Shown: positions 20,576 through 31,200 of the stretch, piece after piece
Layout: each line of letters begins with the position of its first letter
Numbering within the stretch: the stretch's first letter is position 1
Assembly (NCBI GenBank): GCA_019912545.1
Contig: JAIOIK010000138.1
Span: forward strand, 1 to 64,000
DNA length: 64,000 nt
Direction of reading: 5' to 3'
From: Ignavibacteria bacterium
GTDB taxonomy: Bacteria > Bacteroidota > Ignavibacteria > Tepidaquicellales > OLB5
Notes under the pieces: generated by a model
Databases searched by the model: none
The model's input: only the letters and a program-made list of their open reading frames with translations
What the model was told of the DNA's origin: nothing
Program-made: the position numbers and the translations under genes

Positions 20576-23500
20576 TTGTTATATTTCAATATGGATAAGA
20601 CCAGGCTCCGGCAGGTAATACAAACCCGGATTGCACCCCCGAAAGCCCCAAAAAATATTATCGCCCGAAGCGGTATTGAAGAGCTATTGTCTTCTTCAGA
20701 AGGGAAGAAATTATTGCTTGTAACTGCCCCGGCAGGTTATGGCAAGACTACAATTGTAAATGACTATATACATCATTCCGGAAAAACCTCAGCATGGGTG
20801 CATATTTCCCCTGATATCAAGAATGTCTTTGACCTGATAGTTTATTTGATCAGCTCATTAAACAGAATAAATGCACAATTCGGAAGCAGCATACTTGAAA
20901 CTTTATCATTAATAGAAAATGATAACGAAAAGATAAATGATATGAGTGCCGCGTTAAGAGAAATAGCCGGCTTAATTATTAATGAGTTACTTAAACATTT
21001 TGACCGAGAGGTCCTGATCGTTCTGGACGATCTTCAAGAACTGCGAGATGAAGAAAATGTGACTGAATTCTTAAACATGCTAGTTAGGGAATTACCAGAT
21101 AATTTAATGGTTGTGATAATATCAAGGCAACTTCCGAAATTGAATCTTTCACACTTCAGGGCTAAGCGTCAGCTTATAGAGATCTCCCAAAAGGAACTTG
21201 CCTTGACAAAAGATGAGATCACTTCCTTAGCTTCGGGGGTATATTCAAAAATAATATCTGATCAAATGCTTGATTACCTTGAATCTTCAGTAGGCGGATG
21301 GATAACCGGCATTCATATGGTGCTGCAGGCAACAGAAAATGGTGGAGAAGACAAGAATGAATGTTTGAGATCGATCCCTGCAAATCTGTTTGATTACTTT
21401 GCAGAAGAGATCTTCGGAAAGCTGGATTTTGAAGTACAGGACTTCCTTTTAAAGACATCACATTTAAGAAATTTTGATTCTGAGCTTTGTGGATATGTTC
21501 TGCAAATAGATAACAGTGCGGAGCTGCTTGATTACTTACTTGGAAAAAATATTTTTCTGGAATCCCGTCAATTTGTTTCTGAAGAAGGGAACAGTATCAC
21601 CAGTTATGATTATATACAGCTCTTCAGAACGTTCTTACTTGCAAAATCAAAGGAGTTTCTGCCGGAAGTTACCCGGCAGGATCTTAACTACAACACAAGC
21701 CTCTATTATACCTCTAAATCGAATTTAGAAAAAGCACTTGACCATTCCATTTTATCGGGCAATCAAAAGCATTCTGAAGATCTGATCCTGGAAATTTTTG
21801 ATGAATACTTTCTGAACGGCAGGTTTGAAAAACTTTGGGAATGGGTTGATTCACTGGATGAAAGTACACTAAACCGTGAAAAGGAAATATTGTATTTCAA
21901 GGGAATACTTCACAAATTTTACCATGGCGATCTGGATAAATCTATTGAATATACAAACAGGGCTATAGAACTATCCGTGAAAGAAAAAGATGAGGATTTT
22001 ACTATTATAGCAATGATCTCGCACGTGGGAAATTTACAGAATCAGGGCAAATCATCCGAGGCGCTTGAAGAGTTATTGAGGCTTGAAAAGAAAAAGACAA
22101 CGGAGTTAAGCAAAGCAAGGATATTCTATTACTTCGGTAATGTTTACTTCCAGAATAATGAAATTGAATCCTCGCTGAATTATGCAAACAAAGCGCTAGA
22201 GCTGTGCAGAAATCTTGAAAATGACCAAATTTCGGAAGATGTTTATAATTTGCTTGGTAACTTAAATATAATCCGCGGTGAGTTTGTACATTCTATCCAT
22301 TATTACGAATTGACATTGAGTATGACCAAGAGCCTTCAAAGAAAACTTGTTGTCCAGGGCAACCTCGGGATATTATACTCCCGCTCGGGGAAATTCCAGG
22401 CTGCAAGAGAGTACTATAATGAAACCTTGAAGCTTTTCCGCTATTTCACCTCACCAATCTTTGAGTTGCTTGTTAAAATGACTGAATATACTTTGATATT
22501 TGAAACCGGAGACTATATACCTGCATTTTCACTTGCAGAAGAGATCAACAAAATGTCATTAAAACTTAAGAACAATCAGTACATATATTTGAGCTACCAG
22601 TTTATGGGAGAGTGCAGTTTTTACATCGGCAAAAATGAAAGTGCAGGGAACTATTTCGATCTTGCAGAAAAATACATGAACACATCTACAGAATCAGACA
22701 GCATCCTAGTAACTCTGTTAAAAACTATAAACGCACTAAATACAGCGCCTGCTGCAGAAACTGAAAAAAAGCTGAGCAGGGTAAACAAGTTCCTCTCAAC
22801 AATCGACTCCAGTTATGACAAGACAGTTGCAGGATTCTACACAGCCAAATTCTATTTCAACTGTGGTAATCCCGGTACATGTATTGAGTATCTTGAAAAA
22901 GTATTCTCAGTATCAAAAGAAAAAGGGTATTTTTCATTTCTGCTTCGAGAATTTTTGAGATCAAACAGCATTTTCAATATTTCAAAAAACAAGTTTAAGG
23001 AAATAATCAATGATTGCCTGATTTTAATTCGTGAGATTACTGAGCTGGAGTGGATAAGCATTGGTTACAGAGATCAGCTGCTTGAACTGCTCGACAGGCA
23101 ATATGTGCTGAAACTTTTCGCATTTGGGGGACTTAGATTTATATTGAAAGGAGAGGAGATCCCTGAAAAGAAATGGATAAGAAAAAACAGGAAACTGCTT
23201 TTATGTTATCTCATGCTATCGCATAACAGAACAATTTCAAAAGATAAAATAATTGATGTGTTTTACGGAGATACGCCGGTTGAAAGTACTGATAATACTT
23301 TTCACCAGGCTGTCTCTAATCTAAGAACTGCTCTTAAGCCCAAGCCAGAAGATAAGGTAAGTGATGATGAACACGACAGCCCTGAGCTGATCGTTTACCA
23401 GGACAAGACTCTTAGACTTAACAACGCTTATGATTATTATTCTGACCTTGAAGATTTTGATAATTCTATCTTAAAAGCAGGCTCAGATCAAGACATATTG

Positions 23501-23875
23501 CTTCGTATTGATCACCTTATCAAAGCGGCAAATTTGTATGCCGGCGATGTACTTGAAGGATATTATGAGCCGTGGTGCGAAGATCTGCGCGAAGAATACA
23601 AGAACAAATTCATTAAGAATTCTGAGATCCTGCTTGGGCTGCTTGCAACACAGAACAGAACGGAAGAGCTGATCACTTATGCAGAAAAACTGGTTAATGC
23701 TGACTTGATAAATTTTGTATCATATAGAGAACTAATTAAGGCGCACATAAAACTTGGTAAAGTAAATCTGGCAAAAAACAAACTTGATAGATTTATATCA
23801 AATTATGAGGAAGAAATGAGCGAGAAACCTCCTAAAAAGATACTAAATGAACTCAATGGACTTTTTGTGCAATAA
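20576..23875 (+). CDS. MalT/LuxR-like NTPase-TPR regulator with C-terminal SARP-type winged helix and BTAD
   Basis: TAPAGYGKTT Walker A, LIVLDDLQEL Walker B, TPR-like middle, LFAFGGLRFILKGEEIPEKKWIRKNRKLLLCYL... and YAGDVLEGYYEPWCEDLREEY. Confidence 0.85.
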   Translation: MLYFNMDKTRLRQVIQTRIAPPKAPKNIIARSGIEELLSSSEGKKLLLVTAPAGYGKTTIVNDYIHHSGKTSAWVHISPDIKNVFDLIVYLISSLNRINAQFGSSILETLSLIENDNEKINDMSAALREIAGLIINELLKHFDREVLIVLDDLQELRDEENVTEFLNMLVRELPDNLMVVIISRQLPKLNLSHFRAKRQLIEISQKELALTKDEITSLASGVYSKIISDQMLDYLESSVGGWITGIHMVLQATENGGEDKNECLRSIPANLFDYFAEEIFGKLDFEVQDFLLKTSHLRNFDSELCGYVLQIDNSAELLDYLLGKNIFLESRQFVSEEGNSITSYDYIQLFRTFLLAKSKEFLPEVTRQDLNYNTSLYYTSKSNLEKALDHSILSGNQKHSEDLILEIFDEYFLNGRFEKLWEWVDSLDESTLNREKEILYFKGILHKFYHGDLDKSIEYTNRAIELSVKEKDEDFTIIAMISHVGNLQNQGKSSEALEELLRLEKKKTTELSKARIFYYFGNVYFQNNEIESSLNYANKALELCRNLENDQISEDVYNLLGNLNIIRGEFVHSIHYYELTLSMTKSLQRKLVVQGNLGILYSRSGKFQAAREYYNETLKLFRYFTSPIFELLVKMTEYTLIFETGDYIPAFSLAEEINKMSLKLKNNQYIYLSYQFMGECSFYIGKNESAGNYFDLAEKYMNTSTESDSILVTLLKTINALNTAPAAETEKKLSRVNKFLSTIDSSYDKTVAGFYTAKFYFNCGNPGTCIEYLEKVFSVSKEKGYFSFLLREFLRSNSIFNISKNKFKEIINDCLILIREITELEWISIGYRDQLLELLDRQYVLKLFAFGGLRFILKGEEIPEKKWIRKNRKLLLCYLMLSHNRTISKDKIIDVFYGDTPVESTDNTFHQAVSNLRTALKPKPEDKVSDDEHDSPELIVYQDKTLRLNNAYDYYSDLEDFDNSILKAGSDQDILLRIDHLIKAANLYAGDVLEGYYEPWCEDLREEYKNKFIKNSEILLGLLATQNRTEELITYAEKLVNADLINFVSYRELIKAHIKLGKVNLAKNKLDRFISNYEEEMSEKPPKKILNELNGLFVQ

Positions 23876-24087
23876 TCTGCTATTTTTCAAATAAAGATGC
23901 TTAAACTACAATAGACTGTAATATCCCTTCTTATTTTAACCACAAAAATTGCTTAAATATTCAGTTTTCTGACTTTTTCATCACTGATAAGATTTCCGAT
24001 AAGGTATCGGTAAGTTTCAGGAATATCTTTGTAGCAAGTTAAACAATTAATCAATAAAACAATCAACTAAACAAAGAAAGAAAAAAA

Positions 24088-24606
24088 ATGAAAAACTCAA
24101 AAATGTTCCTGAAATCAGCTTTGTTCACAATTTTATTTGCACTTGCAGCAATATTTTCGGCTTGCAGCGAAAACAACCCGCTTGGCACATCAGTAGATGA
24201 GATCAGTCCCGTTGGCAGTTTGCCGCCTGCAACTATCACAATTGAACCATTCTGGATAGGAAATGTATTGAACTTCAGGCTGAGAAACAACTCTCAGGAT
24301 ACAATAGTAAACGATTTTCACGTTCAGTTTAACAGGCCTTTAAAAATTACCGGGTGGATGACAGCTACGGGATGGCAGATAGACCCAACTACGACTGATA
24401 CTGCCAACGGTAAAATTGGTGTGAAAAAAGGTCCGCAGGGTCAGCCAATCCTTCCCATGGGCGGAGTTGGAATTCCTCTTGGTGTTCAGATTGTTCAAAG
24501 AGCAGGTGATAAAAATGATCCAAGGCAGTGGTGGGACTACACATGGCAGGCAACAAGAGACGGAATAGTTGTAAAAGAAGGCAAAGATGTTTTTCCTCCA
24601 AGATAG
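24088..24606 (+). CDS. Putative lipoprotein
   Basis: Signal peptide with lipobox-like FSACSENN. Confidence 0.65.
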   Translation: MKNSKMFLKSALFTILFALAAIFSACSENNPLGTSVDEISPVGSLPPATITIEPFWIGNVLNFRLRNNSQDTIVNDFHVQFNRPLKITGWMTATGWQIDPTTTDTANGKIGVKKGPQGQPILPMGGVGIPLGVQIVQRAGDKNDPRQWWDYTWQATRDGIVVKEGKDVFPPR

Positions 24607-24627
24607 ATAAACTCCATTCACAAACAA

Positions 24628-24660
24628 AACCGTCTGCCGGATCATCAGCAGACGGTTTTT
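24628..24660 (+). terminator. Rho-independent terminator
   Basis: AACCGTCTGC-CGGATCATCA-GCAGACGGTTTTT. Confidence 0.88.
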
Positions 24661-24710
24661 ATATTTTAACCTTTCATCAAGTAAATCCGCTAATTTACCA
24701 TCAGCCCCGC

Positions 24711-24781
24711 TCCTCGAGTCAACGATTCGATGGAGTCGTCGACAAGCGGGATTTAAGATAAAGTAACTACCGTTACTTTAT
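24711..24781 (-). repeat. 3'-end double-hairpin repeat overlapping the stop codon of the S8 peptidase (copy 1)
   Basis: GATTC-GATG-GAGTC; ATAAAGTAAC-TACC-GTTACTTTAT (24758-24781). Confidence 0.75.
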
Positions 24782-26935
24782 CATCAGCATCTTTTTGGTT
24801 TCAACAAAATCACTTGTTTCAAGCCTGTAGAAATATATTCCGGAAGAAAGTGATACTCCTTGAAAAATAATTTCATATTTGCCGGCTTTTAAATCTTCAT
24901 CAACCAGAGTTTCAACTACTCTGCCAAGAACATCGTACACATAGAGCTTTGCACTTGTCTGTTTAGCAATATCAAACCTGATTTTTGTCACCGGGTTAAA
25001 CGGATTGGGGTAGTTATTGAACAACCTGAAGCTTGATGGAATTTCAGATGAGATGGGCTCAACAGCAAGCAGCCCTACTGTATATTGAAACAAATTTGAA
25101 GGGGCATTTACACCCGGCGGATTAATGCCGGTTCCGCCTGCAGGCAGGGTTGACATTTTTGGAACAGGAAGAGCAATATCCTGCGCGGCAAAATAATACT
25201 GTACATATGTGTTATTTGCACTTCCCGGAATACTGAATGAAAATGTATCAACGCTTAAACCCGAGTTAGTAACCGAAGCGTAAGCTGACCATGTCGCTCC
25301 TGCATTTGTGCTTTTTCTGTAATAAAGCAGCGGCGCCTGGTTTAGCCAATTCCTTATGATACCGTTATCTGTGATCTTAGCTTTCATAATAACTGTGCTG
25401 TTGCTTGCAGTGTTTGTAAATGGCTGGTTATGTAAAATTACCGGCGGCGTGTTATCAAGTTTTCTGGCGGAATCAACCGAAAGACTGGCGTCAATTATTC
25501 CCCATCCATAATAATTATCGGGTGTGTTTGTTCTGCTTGCAAATTTTCTGAGTATTCCCCTAACCTGGATTGGGGTAAGATCTTTATTAGCGGAAAGCAT
25601 CAGTGCACAAACTCCGGATGCCAGCGGACATGAAAACGATGTTCCATTCCCGTTATAGTATGAATTACCTGTTGTACCCGCAACCCTGTTATTACTTCCC
25701 ATTGCCATAATGTCAGGCTTTATTCGTGCGGGGACATCTGTTGTGGGACCAACTGAACTGAAACTTGATCTTGTACCTGTAGAAGTAACCGCACCAATTG
25801 TTAAGACGCTATCGCCGTCTGCGGGTCCGCCAAGAGTGTTTTGCGGGCCCGAACCATTATTTCCTGCAGAGTTACTTACAACAATTCCTTTATTAACTGC
25901 CAAGTCAGCAGCAATAGTTATAGGCATTGTGTTGCCGTTCATATCCTGCCAAGTGTAGCTTGAATATGGCGGATCAAAATCAATATATCCAAGAGAGCTT
26001 GTAATTACATCAGCTCCAAGAGAATCTGCCCAGTGTGCTGCTGCTATCCAGTTATCCATTTCTACAGGAGTTTCAGTCGGATCAACTTCTGTTCTTGCAA
26101 GAATAAAATCCGACATAAATGCCGGTCCAATCAACTGCCCCGGTTTATAACCGCCTACAAGCGAAAGTGTTGCCGTTCCGTGTGAGTGCCCTGTTAAGGT
26201 AGTTGAATGAGTCTGGAAATCATATCTTGATTTGATCTTCATAGGAAAGGTTGTGAAGATCTCATGTGTCAGGTTCGAAAATCCTGCATCGAAGCTGGCG
26301 ATAAGCACTCCCTGCCCGTATATCCCCTGGTTATGAACCATGTTAACTTTGATCTGGGTTATTTGAGTTAATGCGCTTTGAGTACCGTAGTTTAAAGTAT
26401 CAGCAAGCGGGTCATCTGTGTTATTGCCGTAATTCGGATCTGAATTCGTAAATACAGGGCTGTTATCAGATGAATATTCAACATTTTCTTTCTTTATTTT
26501 GAATCTTTCAACAAGCTCTATTTTAGATACAAAATCAAAATGAGAAAGTGTACTTATCTGTTCACGGTTCACTTCAACACTCATAGAGTTAAGCCATTTT
26601 GCGCCATGCCTTACTTTCAGAACATTTCCGGCAACAGCGTTTACATAATTCGTGTAAAGAGGGATATCGGTATAATCAACAAGTTCACCGGAAGGCTTTA
26701 CTTTTAACCTTCTTAAAAGAGAGCGCTGGGAAACAATTTGCAGCGGGTTGTTCAGCTCTGCCATAGCATTAGGGCCTTTATCTTTAAAATATACCCAAAC
26801 TACAAAACGACTTTCACCGGGACTGCTCATGACTCTCTCAAGCATAGTACCGATCTTACTCTCTGTTGATTTGAATGACAAAAACGATAAAGAAAGAAAT
26901 GCGAAAATTATAAAAAACGAATAATACTTCTTCAT
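24773..26935 (-). CDS. S8 subtilisin-like serine peptidase with T9SS sorting domain
   Basis: IASFDAGF, HSHGTATLS, GTSFSCPLASG; NNYPNPFNPVTKIRFDI...KKMLMIK. Confidence 0.93.
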   Translation of the reverse strand: MKKYYSFFIIFAFLSLSFLSFKSTESKIGTMLERVMSSPGESRFVVWVYFKDKGPNAMAELNNPLQIVSQRSLLRRLKVKPSGELVDYTDIPLYTNYVNAVAGNVLKVRHGAKWLNSMSVEVNREQISTLSHFDFVSKIELVERFKIKKENVEYSSDNSPVFTNSDPNYGNNTDDPLADTLNYGTQSALTQITQIKVNMVHNQGIYGQGVLIASFDAGFSNLTHEIFTTFPMKIKSRYDFQTHSTTLTGHSHGTATLSLVGGYKPGQLIGPAFMSDFILARTEVDPTETPVEMDNWIAAAHWADSLGADVITSSLGYIDFDPPYSSYTWQDMNGNTMPITIAADLAVNKGIVVSNSAGNNGSGPQNTLGGPADGDSVLTIGAVTSTGTRSSFSSVGPTTDVPARIKPDIMAMGSNNRVAGTTGNSYYNGNGTSFSCPLASGVCALMLSANKDLTPIQVRGILRKFASRTNTPDNYYGWGIIDASLSVDSARKLDNTPPVILHNQPFTNTASNSTVIMKAKITDNGIIRNWLNQAPLLYYRKSTNAGATWSAYASVTNSGLSVDTFSFSIPGSANNTYVQYYFAAQDIALPVPKMSTLPAGGTGINPPGVNAPSNLFQYTVGLLAVEPISSEIPSSFRLFNNYPNPFNPVTKIRFDIAKQTSAKLYVYDVLGRVVETLVDEDLKAGKYEIIFQGVSLSSGIYFYRLETSDFVETKKMLMIK

Positions 26936-27084
26936 AATAAAAATATCAGTTTAAAGTTAAGATTCTACCGTAACTTATTTATATAAATAACAATAAAAAA
27001 GAGAATTACATTCCAAAAATTAATGAGAAAAGGTTAGATTAAAGACGTTATGTAATTGTCAATGTGATGTCTTTTATTCATGTT

Positions 27085-27108
27085 GTGTCAGGTCCTCAGA
27101 CCTGACAC
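27085..27108. repeat. Perfect 10-bp hairpin GTGTCAGGTC-CTCA-GACCTGACAC
   Basis: Direct reading. Confidence 0.8.
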
Positions 27109-27189
27109 TCCCCTTTGCACCGGTAATGAATAGCGATTTTTTCAATACATCCCTTAGCGAAGCGCTGGAATTCCAGTTTGTGGAGGCAT

Positions 27190-27258
27190 TTTTTCACATT
27201 CTGGACTTGGAATGTTACGATTCCGCTCTGTTTTAGCAACTTTCCAGAATGTGAAAAA
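27190..27258. repeat. 15-bp perfect inverted repeat TTTTTCACATTCTGG / CCAGAATGTGAAAAA
   Basis: 27190-27204 is the reverse complement of 27244-27258. Confidence 0.8.
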
Positions 27259-28109
27259 GCAAAAGAAAAAGCAAAACCAAAAGCCTGACTCAAAGGCTCA
27301 AAGACTCTAAGACACAAAAAAAGCAAAAGAAAAAAGCAAAGTATGGATCCTTCGTTTCCACTCAGGATGACAAAATCAAAAGCAAAATCAAAACCCAAGG
27401 CCTGACTTCCTCCAATGGGCGGACAAACGACAACTCTAAGACTCAAAGAAAAGCAGAAGCTCTTAAGGCATTCTTTTTTCATTTCACCCCTTTGATTCTG
27501 AAAAGGGGGGACCACATTTTCACTGTTCGTTAATCCACAATTGAAAGAATATTCATTCTTCTCGTATATTGAAATGTGGGTTTAGCTTCTAATAGAAAAT
27601 CAAATGCCCAACCTGTCCGGCAGCCACCGTACTGTCCCTCCCCAAGGAAGAGGGACAAAAGCAAGAAACGAACTGCTGGACAATCCACCCGTTTGGGCTG
27701 TTTTTTTAATGTGCTGGACAGGTTTTTTGCAATTACGGCGGATTTTCACAATCAGTCCAGCGCAAAGCACTGAGATCAGCACGTTCTGCAACAAACAATG
27801 TGCAATCATTCTCATTTGCAAACACTTTTTTTCGTTTGAGACGCGAGACTGCGGATTACGCCCCGGAATCGCAATAATTCTCAAACGTAATATTTTTTCA
27901 TTCGATATTCCCCCCTTTTTCATTATATATGCATTATGCACTTTGATTAAATATAATATATGATATTGGCATATGCAAGTCAAATCTTTTAAGAGGAAAA
28001 GATTTAGCCACTAATTACACGAATTTTATGAAGTTTACGAATTTTTCCCCCTATGTTGATTTTGTCATCCCCGCTCCGCATCCATCCGTAGACGGAAGCG
28101 TGGTATAGC

Positions 28110-28165
28110 AGCATAATTGCGAAACTTCGTTTCGCACTCCGATCACGCGATCGGAGTTACAATAG
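28110..28165. repeat. Intergenic two-hairpin repeat AGCATAATTGCGAAACTTCG...ACTCCGATC-ACGC-GATCGGAGTTACAATAG (copy 1)
   Basis: Matches 34829-34906. Confidence 0.8.
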
Positions 28166-28177
28166 GGTAGAATAACG

Positions 28178-28219
28178 AACAAGGGGCAACCCCAAAGGGG
28201 CTTTCAGCAGCCCCTTGTT
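28178..28219. repeat. Nested hairpin AACAAGGGGC...GCCCCTTGTT with inner CCCCAAAGGGG; terminator-like at the 3' end of the 1587-aa gene
   Basis: 10-bp perfect outer stem. Confidence 0.7.
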
Positions 28220-28259
28220 TGATTAATTAAATTTTTTTTGCTTTTTTACTTTTCCTTTT

Positions 28260-31200
28260 TTACTTAACCAACACCATCTTCTTACTCTGTACAAACTCAC
28301 CCGCTTCTATTCTGTAAAAGTACACACCACTGGCATAATTAGAGCCCTCGAACTTAGCATCATAATATCCTGCTTTTTGGAAATCATTCACAAGCGTTTT
28401 GACTTCCCTGCCGAGAATATCGTATATCTTCACAATTACTTTTACATCATTTGGCAATGCATATTTAATTGTAGTTACGGGATTGAACGGATTCGGATAA
28501 TTCTGCGATAAGCTGAACACAAGCGGAATACTACTTTCCTTCCCGCTTTTGCTTTTTACTTCACCGCCAAGAACTTTTTGTATATCCTGCTGAACTATCT
28601 TCATGTGTTCAACTATATTCTTCGGTTTTTCTGTCCTGATAACCTGCTGAAGCGCGCGTTTTTGGTTTAACTGCTTCTGTGAGGTAATATCGCCGCTTCT
28701 TGAATTATCTTCAAGCTTTTTGATAGTCTGCTCATCAATAGATTTAGTGATCTCAAATGCATTATTTATTGATTTGCGGATATTCTGCCTTTGTTCTTTG
28801 GTGTACGGAGATCTATCATCATTTCCCTCAATATCATAATAGTCAAAGGCCCCGCTTTGCGGGATTTCGCTAAGAGCTTCGCTATTAGGCTCAACATGCC
28901 TTTGACCTACATCGTTGCCAAAATTCGCAATCCCAAATCCGACATCCGAAATCCCGGACTTTACATTCGTAATTCCTAATTCGTAATTCCCAATTGAGCT
29001 GACTCCACCGCCCTGACCCTGCATAAGAAGGCTTGTTGCCATATAGTCCCACCGTGCCTGAAGACCCTCGAAATTGTAAGGATTCTGATTTATTATCTGC
29101 TGGAATCCGCTAAGCGCTGATGTGTAATCATGCAAATGTACTTTGCACTTTTGAATGTAATAGTTTGCGCGCTTAACAAGTTCTGAATTATTGCCGTTTG
29201 CAAGTATAAGTCCCTCATAGTAGTTTTTAAGCTCCTGCATTCCTGCTTGTGATGTATCACTTGCTGTTATAGATAAGAACAGTTTTGAAATTGCTCCGAG
29301 GCTTAAAATACTATCAGGATAAGTATTCAGCATTTCGAAGCATTTTAATTCTGCGTTTGAATAATCGTGCTTGCGGATATAAATGCTCAGTGAATCGTTC
29401 ATCTGCTTTGGCGTTTGTACTACTACTTTTGAGCTATGGCTTCCTCCTTCGCCGCCGGTTGTGCCGATGGTATCATAAATATTATCGCCAAGATCCAAAA
29501 CCATAAAATTCATCTGCTCATTCAGGTTGCAACTGCTTAAGTAAGGAGAGAATGTAAATTCAACTTGCGAGCCTTGTTCTCCCCAAGTTATGTAGTTAAC
29601 AGGTGGATCAGACTGTGAGCCCCCAAGCTTAAAGCAGTTTATGGTTGCATCTAATTCTATATCACCCATTGGGAAGTATCCACTCAGATGATAAGAAGTT
29701 TGGTCATCACTTATGTTGAACAGGTTTTCGCCGACATCCATGATAAAATAGCCGTTTTCAGCTTTGATGTTATTTGTTCCTGTGCCGGTATTGGATATAT
29801 CATTCAATCCCCCAAGTTTTAGCGCAGCCGAGCGGTTAAGCCTTGCTATACCGCCTGCTGTGAATATGCCTATTGCATTATCAATTTCTGAGTATATCGT
29901 ATTTCCCGAAATATCAACGGAAGATGTCAAAAGGCTTAAGCCTATATTATTATTATACAGCGCATTGCTCTTGACTGCACCTCCGGTGATACCGCTTAAT
30001 AATATTGCTATATTGCCTTCGCTTATGGTATTATTCTCTATAAGTAATGGAGTGGTCATTCCGGCATAGCCTGAAACATTCACTGCTTCAAGGGTTGAGC
30101 CTGCGAAATTGAATATATTACCGCCAATGTAAATATTATCAATTTCAGGTTCATTGTAATAAACTGCTTTGATGCCGCCTTTAATATTGGAGTTTATATT
30201 AAAGGTGCAGTTCCTAACATCAAGCACGGGGCAATCGATTGCATTAATTGCGTATGTTGTATCGTTTGCAAGTCCCGTAAATGTTGTATTATAAATTCGC
30301 ACTTCGCAGTTGTTAAGTTCAAGTCCATGCCATGCATTACCTGTAATGGAACCAAGTGTTATCGTATTTGATGTTTCAAGGTCACCAATAGTTATCGAAC
30401 CGCCATTTACGACAATTTTAGATGTATCGTTAAACAAAATACTTGTATTGCCGCCGATGGTTATGTTATGGCCATCATTGAATATTGTATCCTTGCATGT
30501 GAATGACTGATTTGATGTTACTTCATCAGCAACAAGCATACCACCCGATTTCATGACAGGAGAAATCTTATACAACCTGCCTTCGCCCGGCTTGAACCAG
30601 CCAAGATCAACAAAGCTATCATAACCGTTTTTATCGAATGCACCTATACTTGAACCATGGGGCGTAACATCGGAGATTTCCCAGATGTTAAAACCTGAAA
30701 ACTCCGGAGAGTCCCGGTCAAAAGCGACGCGAACAAATCTTTCGCCATCATTATGATTTGCCTGCAGAGGTGCACACCTTCTGTTTACGATCATAAAATA
30801 TTTATTGCCATCATCATCGGACTTTTTAAATGTTGCAACCTGAAGATAAGTTGAATCAGGGCAGTCTATTCTCATGTTTTCTGCAGGCGGTTCAGTGGGT
30901 CCGCTTAAATAATTGCAAGACGGGGTACCTGTGTTATGATTAAAGCTCATTACCTGCCAAAAATAGGTGCTGTTATTCAACGAATTACGCTCGTTTTCCA
31001 GGCGGTAAATGTATGAATGCCGGTTTGCATTATCAAAACTCATTAATGTAGGACCCCATGCAGTCAGTTTTTGATTGATGCTTTTTATCTTCTCCCATTT
31101 TAGCTGACCATAAGCATTGGTATCACGAGGTACAAGTGACGTTGTTTGAGGATTTGGAATAGTACATGGGACCGGGTCTACAAGGCCCCTTGCATAATTA

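Noticed and set aside
27096-27515. 139-aa minus-strand ORF
   Set aside because: Translation is low-complexity and overlaps inverted repeats and purine-rich runs; no domain or signal; likely non-coding.
27600-27983. Overlapping 127-aa (-) and 119-aa (+) ORFs
   Set aside because: Open on both strands, composition biased, no recognisable domain; treated as intergenic.
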